Notes under the pieces: model-generated | Database searches by the model: none | What the model was told of the DNA's origin: nothing | What the model saw: the letters and a program-made list of their open reading frames with translations, nothing else | NCBI GenBank assembly: GCA_964426895.1 | Contig: CAYRSH010000001.1 | Coordinates: forward strand, 1-64,000 | Length of the DNA: 64,000 nt | From: Caldipriscus sp964426895 | GTDB lineage: Bacteria; Hydrothermota; Hydrothermia; LBFQ01 | Direction: 5' to 3' | Made by a program: the position numbers and the translations under genes | Part shown: positions 25,909 through 33,442 of the stretch, one piece after another | Numbering within the stretch: position 1 is the stretch's first letter | How the letters are laid out: each line of letters starts with the position of its first letter

Positions 25909-27035
25909 AACTAAAAATCCTCCAAGTATCGGATGCGTACTATCCATTTCCGGGGGGTGTTTCCGAACACTTATATTCCCTTTCAAAATACCTTAGGAAA
26001 AGGGGACACGAGGTTTATATACTAACCGCTTCATACGGGAAGGGTGATGAGGAGTTTAATGAAAATGTTTATAGAATCGGTAGGGTAATCCTTTTACCTC
26101 TGAACAAATCCCAGATAACCTTAACTTTTGACCCGTTGTTGCATTACAAAGTGTGGAGGTTTTTAAAAAAAACGCGTTTTGACATAGTACATACGCACGG
26201 TCCTTTGGCCCCAAACCTTCCATGCGCCGCAACACTTTTTTCACCATACCCAGTGGTTAGCACATTCCATACATCTTTTGTTGGGTTTAACTGGTATAAG
26301 GTCGCGAGACCTTTCTTTAAGCCCGTATGGAAAAAAATTAGGGTTGCAATAGCCGTTTCCGAAACCGCAAAGAGGTTGATGGAACCCTTTTTCAAAGGAA
26401 GGTATGAGATAATACCGAATGGGGTTGATACGGAAAGGTTTAAACCCGATGGTGAAAAACATGAGATTTTCTCAAAGATTAACGGAAAAACGATCCTGTT
26501 TGTGGGGAGGTTGGAGCCTAGGAAGGGTCCGGATATATTACTTGAAACCTTTATACTATATGCAAAAGAGTTTGAGGGAGAAGATGTCCATTTAATATTT
26601 GCGGGTGATGGGCCTTTGAGGGAATCCTTAATGGAAAAGGTTCCGGAAGGGTTAAAAAACAGGGTTCATTTTCTGGGAAAAATACCCTTTGAAGACCTTC
26701 CAAAGGTTTATAGGGGGACAACGGTTTATACTTCCCCGGCAATAGGGGGTGAAACCTTCGGTTTGGTTTTAATTGAGGCTATGGCTTCGGGTGTTCCGGT
26801 GGTGGCGGCCAAAAACGAGGGTTATGTCAATGTTATAAGGGATGGGGAGAACGGTATATTGGTTAATGTTAAGAACAGGGATGATTACGCAAGGGCATTG
26901 CTTAGGGTTTTGAAAGATAAAAGTTTAAGGGAAAACCTCATAAAAAACGGGTTAAAAACCGCAAAATACTACTCTTGGGAAAACATCGCAGCCATGGTTG
27001 AAAGGGTTTATCACGATGTCTTAAAACACCCTTAG
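25905..27035 (+). CDS. GT4-family glycosyltransferase
   Basis: 376-residue GT-B enzyme. The N-terminus 'YYPFPGGVSEHLYSLS' binds the acceptor, 'VHTHGPLAPN' and 'LFVGRLEPRKGPDILLE' are typical, and the EX7E motif is in 'ETFGLVLIEAMASG'. It resembles PimA-like mannosyltransferases acting on a lipid acceptor, but donor and acceptor are unknown. TTG start within the htpX stop. Confidence 0.9.
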   Translation: MKLKILQVSDAYYPFPGGVSEHLYSLSKYLRKRGHEVYILTASYGKGDEEFNENVYRIGRVILLPLNKSQITLTFDPLLHYKVWRFLKKTRFDIVHTHGPLAPNLPCAATLFSPYPVVSTFHTSFVGFNWYKVARPFFKPVWKKIRVAIAVSETAKRLMEPFFKGRYEIIPNGVDTERFKPDGEKHEIFSKINGKTILFVGRLEPRKGPDILLETFILYAKEFEGEDVHLIFAGDGPLRESLMEKVPEGLKNRVHFLGKIPFEDLPKVYRGTTVYTSPAIGGETFGLVLIEAMASGVPVVAAKNEGYVNVIRDGENGILVNVKNRDDYARALLRVLKDKSLRENLIKNGLKTAKYYSWENIAAMVERVYHDVLKHP

Positions 27036-27038
27036 AAT
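27033..27038 (+). promoter_or_regulatory. -10 box (TAGAAT) for the gene at 27046
   Basis: TAGAAT followed by 7 nt (GTAATGT) and ATG. It straddles the stop region of the glycosyltransferase gene. Confidence 0.55.
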
Positions 27039-27045
27039 GTAATGT

Positions 27046-27630
27046 ATGTTTTTTATCCTAATGTCTCCCAAGGTTGATTTTTCCCTTGATGTTTATGAGG
27101 AATTTAGGGGTTCAAGGATAACCCTTTTAAAACTCAGAAATGGGAAAGGTGTGAAACTCAATACGGAAGATTTTTCCTTTTGTGAGGTAAAGATCTTTGG
27201 AAAGTTTTCGGAACCAGAGTATTGGAAGGATTTACAGGATACATATTTTGCGGTTCAGGGAACGGACTTACCCTTCTTTACCTTTATATACAAAAAGGGG
27301 AATTTCCAAAAAACGGTAAAAGTTTATGGCCCTCCCAATTTTCCCGAAAAAATAAAGGATGTTTTCCTGGCAATAAAGGATATGAAATGTGGCAGAGAAA
27401 TAAAACCAAAGGTTATAGTTTTATCTTGGGAAAGGGTTTATGTGAGGAGGATAGCAACACCAATAGGCGAGTTTGAGGAATTGATTGGAAAGGATACATT
27501 AAGGGGTAAAGATGCCCTTAAAGGTTATGAATTCATTAAAAGATACGGCCCTTATTTGATAAGGGACGGGATATTTGCCGATGGTAAAGGAAACACCTAC
27601 ATGGTTGGGGTAAAGGATATTGGTTTTTAA
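27046..27630 (+). CDS. Hypothetical protein (194 aa), possibly exported
   Basis: No family recognised. The N-terminus 'MFFILMSPKVDFSLDVY' is a very short hydrophobic run followed by a beta-rich domain; an in-frame TAA 6 nt upstream fixes the start. Two Cys residues (in 'FSFCEVKIFG' and 'DMKCGREI') could pair outside the cytoplasm. The C-terminus has 'GFVGVKDIGF'-like beta strands ('NTYMVGVKDIGF'). The 3' end shares a TTAA with the convergent gene (4-bp overlap). Confidence 0.5.
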   Translation: MFFILMSPKVDFSLDVYEEFRGSRITLLKLRNGKGVKLNTEDFSFCEVKIFGKFSEPEYWKDLQDTYFAVQGTDLPFFTFIYKKGNFQKTVKVYGPPNFPEKIKDVFLAIKDMKCGREIKPKVIVLSWERVYVRRIATPIGEFEELIGKDTLRGKDALKGYEFIKRYGPYLIRDGIFADGKGNTYMVGVKDIGF

Positions 27631-28482
27631 AACTTTACTACCTTGAAAACCTTGTTGTCGGCTTTAACAAAAAATATTCCCTTCTTTTTGAGCGGGAAGG
27701 TACTATTCTTAGATACCCCTATTCTTTTACCATATACATCGTAGACTTCAAATTCCCCTTCATAATGAATAACGCCTCCTTTGAGAACCTTTATAGAAGA
27801 CTCGCCGCATGTGTATTCCACTACACTTAAAGAGGTATCTTTTGACAGGGGAGAACACCAAGTATACCTTGTAGCCGATGAGGTAACGGTATTGAGGGTG
27901 ATGGGGAAAGCGCTTAATGTAATATTTTGATAAGTAATTAAGGGGCTATACACGGTAGGGGATGGGCTTATAACGGTTATGGGGGCATCCACCAGACATC
28001 CGGAATTCATATTAAGATATGGAGTCATTTTTGCTATATACCAACCGATTGCGGAGGCATAAGAACCGTCAGCGCCTATGGCCGTAGAACCCCCAAAGGG
28101 NNNNNNNNNNNNNNNNNNNNNNNNNNNNNNNNNNNNNNNNNNNNNNNNNNNNNNNNNNNNNNNNNNNNNNNNNNNNNNNNNNNNNNNNNNNNNNNNNNNN
28201 ATATCCACCATCCGATGTATTCCATAAGGCATAACAGTATTCTTCGCTTGGCGTTCCATACCCGATAAAGTTCATCGGATTCCCATTTAGATCAACCCTT
28301 AATAGAAAGCAATCTCCATTACCAGATGGTGACCACTTACCCGTAGTTGCAAAACCCGTAGGAGTCGGAACCATAATCCCGTATTCGTTTTTGGGGTATT
28401 CATTACCCGTTGCCCCAGTTGTAAATATCTCGGAGATTACCATGGGCGAACCATCCGGCAAATAGTCCATATAAGTTTTCAC
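27627..28482 (-). CDS. Secreted propeller-like protein with T9SS-like tail, interrupted by assembly gap
   Basis: The N-terminal part contains 'CYALWNTSDGGY', the repeat motif of SBBP/delta-60 type propellers, before the 100-N gap. After the gap a different nominal frame continues to 'FEVYDVYGKRIGVSKNSTF' and 'GIFFVKADNKVFKVVKF', a classic type A sorting-domain pattern. GTG at 28482 is the only standard start. The in-frame codons just upstream read 'AILLISG', like a short signal, but begin with ATA. The role is unknown. Confidence 0.6.
28101..28200. other. Assembly gap (100 N)
   Basis: Placeholder of exactly 100 N within the secreted protein gene. The two halves are out of frame at this length, so the real gap differs from 100 nt. 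Confidence 0.99.
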
Positions 28483-28518
28483 ACCCGATATTAGGAGTAT
28501 TGCTGTATGGTTGAGAGG

Positions 28519-30780
28519 TCAAAACATGGGAACCTCTTCCTCTAAGGAAGGCTCTCTCCTCTCTTTCTGTTGTAGTTTTCTGAAATTATTGTAATCAAAG
28601 AATACCATAACCGAAATTGAAGGCCATTTCCGCAAAGTTGTGGTTGTCATTTTTAAATTTTCATCGTTAATTTCCGAAACCTCTTTGTTCAATTTCATAA
28701 AATCGTCAAACTGGGCGATAAAGAAAATATTCCTTGTTATAGGCAACCTTAAACCCATGTCAAAGGCATAACTACCGGAAACCTTACCCCTTGCGCTAAC
28801 CCTTGGGGAGTTGTACCTGCCGCTTATCTGCAAACCTATCGGGCCATAACCTATGCTAAGGTTACCCTTTAAGTCATAGGCCAAACTCCTTGAATACCCT
28901 TTGTAATACACCCTATAATCATAGACATCAACCGTAAAATCCAACTTTAAAAGTTTGAATGGCTGCAAAACTATAAATGTTTCCACACCGGAAGATGTGG
29001 CTATACCCGTATTTTCCCAGGTATATACTATGGAAGCCAAAGAGGGGTCATAGTAAGGATAAAAATCTATTTCGTTCTCGCTCCTCTTATAAAAACCTTC
29101 AATTCCAAGGTTTCCGAGTTTAAATATCCTCTGATAACCCGCTTCAAAAGAATGGGTATATTCCGGCTTTAAGTTCGGGTTTCCTTTTTGATAATTCAGG
29201 TTATCTATTTGCCTTGGAAAGGGAGCCAACATCCAACCCATTGGTCTCCAAACCCTACGGGAATATGTGATGTTGTAAGAGTTTATTATATCCGGATTGA
29301 AGGATAGGCTTAAAGATGGAAACAGATCCGTTGATTTGAAAGGGTATTCCCCATTTCCATCGTTTATTACCCTACTGTTGTATTCCACCCTTAGACCCAA
29401 CTGGTAGGAGAATATGCCCAAAGTGTTTGAATACATAAAATAGCCCGCGTTTATAATATCTTTCATAACATAATGTCCAGTGGTATCCAATGTAAAGTCT
29501 CCGCTTATGTAATCATAAAAACCGAGTGAATCGGAGTTTCCTCTAACATCCCCCTGATAACCCAACTCAAACTTCCTCTTATCCCCTATATCCCAAGAGT
29601 AGTCCAGTTTAAACCTCCAAATATCGCCCCCACCTCTGGATGTCCTTTTAAAACCCGAAATTACATTGCCGGAAGAATCTTTATAATAACTTTCGGTATT
29701 CTCATCACCCATCCTTTTAGCATAAAAAACCATACCCTCAATCTTATGGTTTTCCAAGAACTTCTTAACATACCCCGCAGAAAAAGAACCCCTAAACCCC
29801 CCTATATTAACATCCATATCCGATGTATATGAAGGATAATCCATCAACCAACCCATTAAAAAGTTCCACCTACCGAAATCCGCCTCAATATTTGCTATAT
29901 CGTTATCGGAGAAATGGTGTTCAACACTTCCCATTATACCTAAGGGCCTCGTATTAAAGTACCTTTCTCCCTTGCTTTCATAAACTATCGGATATTCGGC
30001 GTTTATATTGTTCTCCATAATCCTTTTGAAACTGAAATGGTTTGCGCTTAGAACGATTTTCGTTTTACCGGTATTTATACCCGTAGATGCGTTTAAACCG
30101 AAGTTATCATAAGTTCCCAACCTACCCATTAACGATGTGGAAAATCCTTTATTTTGATTCTGTTTAAGGACGATGTTCATTATAACATTGCCTTCCGCCT
30201 CGTATTTAGCCGATGGGTTTGTTATAATCTCAATTTTTTCTATGGATGAGGCGGGTATTTGTCTTAAAGCCTCGGAAGGGCTGAGAATCGTAGGCCTACC
30301 GTTTATGTAAAGCGTGATGTTTTCGGAATTTCTAATCTTTATGTTATCGTTGTTATCCACCGTTATACCTGGTACATTTCTTAAAGCCTCCAACGCACTA
30401 CCACCCTTTGATGCTATTTCATCCGTAAACCTTATAACCCTTTTCCCCTCCTCGTATGTTATCTTAGGCGCTTCCGCCTCTACTTGCACCTCCTCTACCC
30501 TTATGGCCTTTTCCTTTAAGACTATCCTCCCCAAATCAATATCCCTATCCGACACCTCAACCACCCTTGAAAAATCCCCATATCCCACGAATTTTATTAT
30601 TAAAACATACCTACCCGGTTGAACATTTACTATCTTGAAAAAACCATCTTTTTCGGAATATGTTCCCCCCGCATTTGAACTATCCGGTAACCTTTTAAGA
30701 ATAACCGTTGCCGCTTCCAAGGGTTTCCCATCCTCCCCATAAACATAACCGCTTATGTAATAAGCAAAAATGTATATCAT
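28519..30780 (-). CDS. TonB-dependent-receptor-type outer-membrane protein
   Basis: 753 residues. A carboxypeptidase-regulatory-like domain starts at about residue 9 ('ISGYVYGEDGKPLEAATVI'). A plug domain follows ('LEALRNVPGITVDNNDN', 'LYINGRPTILSPSEALRQI', 'IEKIEIITNPSAKYEAEG'), then a long beta-barrel. The frame is open to 30819, but TAAAAT 7 nt before ATG 30780 selects 'MIYIFAYYISGY', leaving only 8 residues before the first domain. The ligand is unknown; no tonB is in the window. Confidence 0.85.
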   Translation of the reverse strand: MIYIFAYYISGYVYGEDGKPLEAATVILKRLPDSSNAGGTYSEKDGFFKIVNVQPGRYVLIIKFVGYGDFSRVVEVSDRDIDLGRIVLKEKAIRVEEVQVEAEAPKITYEEGKRVIRFTDEIASKGGSALEALRNVPGITVDNNDNIKIRNSENITLYINGRPTILSPSEALRQIPASSIEKIEIITNPSAKYEAEGNVIMNIVLKQNQNKGFSTSLMGRLGTYDNFGLNASTGINTGKTKIVLSANHFSFKRIMENNINAEYPIVYESKGERYFNTRPLGIMGSVEHHFSDNDIANIEADFGRWNFLMGWLMDYPSYTSDMDVNIGGFRGSFSAGYVKKFLENHKIEGMVFYAKRMGDENTESYYKDSSGNVISGFKRTSRGGGDIWRFKLDYSWDIGDKRKFELGYQGDVRGNSDSLGFYDYISGDFTLDTTGHYVMKDIINAGYFMYSNTLGIFSYQLGLRVEYNSRVINDGNGEYPFKSTDLFPSLSLSFNPDIINSYNITYSRRVWRPMGWMLAPFPRQIDNLNYQKGNPNLKPEYTHSFEAGYQRIFKLGNLGIEGFYKRSENEIDFYPYYDPSLASIVYTWENTGIATSSGVETFIVLQPFKLLKLDFTVDVYDYRVYYKGYSRSLAYDLKGNLSIGYGPIGLQISGRYNSPRVSARGKVSGSYAFDMGLRLPITRNIFFIAQFDDFMKLNKEVSEINDENLKMTTTTLRKWPSISVMVFFDYNNFRKLQQKERREPSLEEEVPMF

Positions 30781-30787
30781 ACCGGGA

Positions 30788-30793
30788 ATTTTA
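30788..30793 (-). promoter_or_regulatory. -10 box (TAAAAT) of the TonB-receptor-type gene
   Basis: TAAAAT, TCCCGGT, ATG. It lies in the 35-bp space after the murA stop and decides the start codon of the receptor gene. Confidence 0.6.
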
Positions 30794-30815
30794 AGGCTGT
30801 CATTTGAACGGTTGT

Positions 30816-32069
30816 TCAAAAAATGACTTCCACTTCCGCCCCCAAATTTCTAATTTTTTCCTCAAAGTTCTCATAACCCCTTAACATATGTTCGTACCCA
30901 TTTACTTCCGTTATACCCCTTGCTACAAGACCTGCCAAAACCAAAGAAGCCGTTGCCCTGAGGTCACTACCCACAACAGGCGCCCCACTCAGGGATTCAA
31001 CCCCCTCAACCACGGCAAACCCTTCTCCAACCTTTATATTGGCCCCCAACCTTATAAGTTCAAAAGCATGCTTAAACCTATCGGGATATATGTTCTCCTT
31101 TATAAGAGATTTCCCCTTAGAAATACTCATAAGGGCCATATATTGCGGTTGAACATCCGTCGGGAATCCGGGAAATGGAGCGGTTTCAACATCCTTGGCC
31201 TCCAACCTTCCCGAAGGTTTAACCAATACATAATCCTCTCCGATTTCAAAACGCCCGCCGCATTCCATAAGTTTTGATATTACCGCCCCTATATCCTTTG
31301 GCCTTATGCTCTCAACCCTAACCTCCCCGTTTGTTATTAAGGATGCTATGATAAAGGTTGCCGCCTCTATCCTATCGGGTATTACCCCGTATTCTATACC
31401 ACCTTTAAGGAAACCCCCTCCATAAACCCTAATGGTATCCGTCCCTTCCCCTTCAATTTTTGCCCCACATTTTTTTAAAAACTTTGCTACATCCACCACT
31501 TCCGGTTCTATTGCGGCGTTATCTATAACGGTTTCCCCTTTTGCAAAAACGGCGGTAGTCATAAGGTGTATGGTTGCCCCTACCGATTTCTTTTCAAATG
31601 TTAAATACGCGCCTTTCAGTTCTTCGGCCCTTGCTATTATATACCCGTGTTCAACCTCTATTTCCGCCCCCATTTTCCTCAAACCCTCCAAGTGGAAGTT
31701 TATAGGTCTTGGGCCAAAGGCACAACCTCCGGGTAAAGCCACCTTGGCCCTTTTAAACCTCGCCAAAAGGGGGCCCAAAACATATATAGAAGCCCTCATC
31801 TTACTCACGAACTCATAAGGGGCAAAGGGCTCCTTGATGTTGGATGTATTGATAAATACCTTACCCTTATCAAAACTAACATCAGAGCCCATAACGCTTA
31901 GGAGTTCAAGCATGGTTTTAACATCGTTAACATTTGGCACATTGATGAATTCCACATTTCCATCAATCAGAATGGATACGGGTATTAAGGCTAAGGCGGA
32001 ATTTTTTGCTCCACTTATTTTAACGGAACCCTTTAACCTATTACCACCTTTAACGACAATTTTGGCCAA
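30816..32069 (-). CDS. murA: UDP-N-acetylglucosamine 1-carboxyvinyltransferase
   Basis: First committed step of peptidoglycan synthesis: transfers enolpyruvate from PEP to UDP-GlcNAc. 417 residues; 'VVKGGNRLKGSVKISGAKNS' at the N-terminus and the active-site Cys in 'LPGGCAFGPRPINFHLEGL'. The N-terminus aligns with the family only if translation starts at TTG 32069, 3 nt (TTC) after the last base of tRNA-Lys. No separate promoter or ribosome binding site is possible there, so this essential gene depends on the tRNA-Lys transcript. Confidence 0.95.
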   Translation of the reverse strand: MAKIVVKGGNRLKGSVKISGAKNSALALIPVSILIDGNVEFINVPNVNDVKTMLELLSVMGSDVSFDKGKVFINTSNIKEPFAPYEFVSKMRASIYVLGPLLARFKRAKVALPGGCAFGPRPINFHLEGLRKMGAEIEVEHGYIIARAEELKGAYLTFEKKSVGATIHLMTTAVFAKGETVIDNAAIEPEVVDVAKFLKKCGAKIEGEGTDTIRVYGGGFLKGGIEYGVIPDRIEAATFIIASLITNGEVRVESIRPKDIGAVISKLMECGGRFEIGEDYVLVKPSGRLEAKDVETAPFPGFPTDVQPQYMALMSISKGKSLIKENIYPDRFKHAFELIRLGANIKVGEGFAVVEGVESLSGAPVVGSDLRATASLVLAGLVARGITEVNGYEHMLRGYENFEEKIRNLGAEVEVIF

Positions 32070-32072
32070 GAA

Positions 32073-32145
32073 TGGGCCGTGCAGGAATCGAACCTGCGAC
32101 CCCCGGATTAAAAATCCGGTGCTCTACCAACTGAGCTAACGGCCC
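32073..32145 (-). tRNA. tRNA-Lys (anticodon TTT)
   Basis: 73 nt: acceptor GGGCCGT/ACGGCCC, discriminator A, anticodon stem CCGGA/TCCGG with loop TTTTTAA (TTT), T-loop TTCGATT. CCA is not encoded. The spacer to the murA TTG is TTC. Confidence 0.98.
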
Positions 32146-32215
32146 GAAGTGGGTATTATAAAGGTGAAAAAATTACCCCGCTCGGGCAAACAAAACGGAA
32201 GTAGAATATACGATT
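32146..32215. promoter_or_regulatory. Divergent promoter region tRNA-Lys / acyl-CoA dehydrogenase
   Basis: Minus: TATAAT at 32155-32160, 9 nt before tRNA-Lys, within TTCACC-T-TTATAATA-C-CCACTTC, nearly the same as at tRNA-Tyr. Plus: TAGAAT at 32202-32207, 8 nt before the ATG at 32216. Confidence 0.7.
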
Positions 32216-33397
32216 ATGAAAAGTGCTCTTGAATTTTTGAATTTGCCTAAGGATAAGGTTGAGACCCTTGAAGACCTAAGGGCTATGGTTAGGGAGTTTG
32301 TGAATAGGGAAATAAAACCCATATCGCGTGAGATGGAGAAAAAGGAGGAAATACCCCAAGAATTAATAAAAAAGATGGCTGAACAGGGGTTTTTTGGTAT
32401 TCTTTTACCCGAAGAGTACGGTGGTGCGGGTCTTGGGGAGTTAGGAAATGTGGTACTACAAGAGGAGATAACAAGGGGAGATGCATCCGTAGCGGTGCTA
32501 CTCGGGGCATCAACGGGTTTATGCGGCGGTGCTATAAATATAGGCGGGAATAAGGAACAGAAAGAAAAGTATTTGACAAAGATAGCCACGGGTGAGTATA
32601 TTGGGTGTTTTGCCCTTACGGAACCAAATGCGGGTTCCGACGCCCAACACATAGAAACAACCGCGGTTAAAAAGGGCGATAGGTGGATTTTGAACGGCTC
32701 AAAACTATATGTTTCAAATGGGAATATTGCCGATATAGCCGTTGTGTTTGCCGCAAACGATAAATCCCTCGGTGCCTATGGTGGGATAACCGCCTTTATA
32801 GTGGAAACCAAATGGAAGGGTTGGAAGGTTATGAAAACGGAAAAGAAAATGGGGATAAAGGCATCCGGAACGGCATATGTTGTACTTGAAGACCTTGAAG
32901 TTCCGGAAGAAAATGTTTTAGGTGAGGTCGGGCAGGGTTTTAAGATGGCAATGGAAACCCTTGATATAGGCAGGATTACCTTAGGAGCCGGTTGTCTCGG
33001 GGGTGCAAAGGAAGCGTTTGATGTGGCTTGGAAGTTTGCAAACGAAAGGATACAGTTCGGGCAACCCATAAAAAACTTCCAACTTATACAACATTACTTT
33101 GCGAGAATGGCTATGGACATATTTACCCTTGAAAGTTTGCTTTATAGGGTGGCTTGGATGGCGGATATGGGATATGATGTTATTAGGGAGGCTTCAATAG
33201 TAAAGGTTTTTGCATCCGAGGTTTTGGATAGGGTGGTTGATTTGGCCGTTCAAATACACGGTGGGGCTGGATACATAGAGGATTATCCGGTTGAGAAAAT
33301 GTATAGGGACGCCAGGATAAACAGGATATTTGAGGGAACAAACGAGATTCAGGAGTATGTGATATTTAAGACTATTGAGAGGAAAGGGGGTTTGTAA
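32216..33397 (+). CDS. Acyl-CoA dehydrogenase
   Basis: FAD enzyme of 393 residues oxidising acyl-CoA to enoyl-CoA. 'GCFALTEPNAGSDA' and 'WILNGSKLYVSNGNIADI' are the FAD/acyl-CoA signatures, 'QIHGGAGYIEDYPVEKMYRD' follows, and the catalytic Glu lies in 'RIFEGTNEIQEYV'. Resembles short/branched-chain or butyryl-CoA types. An Hbd-type dehydrogenase is at 16.6 kb; no etfAB in view. Leaderless start predicted. Confidence 0.93.
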   Translation: MKSALEFLNLPKDKVETLEDLRAMVREFVNREIKPISREMEKKEEIPQELIKKMAEQGFFGILLPEEYGGAGLGELGNVVLQEEITRGDASVAVLLGASTGLCGGAINIGGNKEQKEKYLTKIATGEYIGCFALTEPNAGSDAQHIETTAVKKGDRWILNGSKLYVSNGNIADIAVVFAANDKSLGAYGGITAFIVETKWKGWKVMKTEKKMGIKASGTAYVVLEDLEVPEENVLGEVGQGFKMAMETLDIGRITLGAGCLGGAKEAFDVAWKFANERIQFGQPIKNFQLIQHYFARMAMDIFTLESLLYRVAWMADMGYDVIREASIVKVFASEVLDRVVDLAVQIHGGAGYIEDYPVEKMYRDARINRIFEGTNEIQEYVIFKTIERKGGL

Positions 33398-33405
33398 TTC
33401 CCACC

Positions 33406-33433
33406 TTGACAAAAAACCGATCAGGTGTATAAT
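33406..33433 (+). promoter_or_regulatory. Sigma-70-like promoter (TTGACA, 16 bp, TATAAT)
   Basis: TTGACA at 33406-33411, 16-bp spacer, TATAAT at 33428-33433, then 9 nt (CATCACATC) to the ATG at 33443. The strongest consensus promoter in the window. A GTG at 33425 overlaps the -10 box and is therefore an unlikely start. Confidence 0.8.
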
Positions 33434-33442
33434 CATCACATC

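Noticed and set aside
30781..30819. N-terminal extension of the TonB-receptor-type protein to 30819
   Set aside because: The extension is polar, runs back to the murA stop and covers the TAAAAT promoter box.
33425..33442. GTG at 33425 as start of the propeller protein
   Set aside because: It overlaps the TATAAT box of a near-consensus promoter; the ATG at 33443 fits the leaderless pattern.
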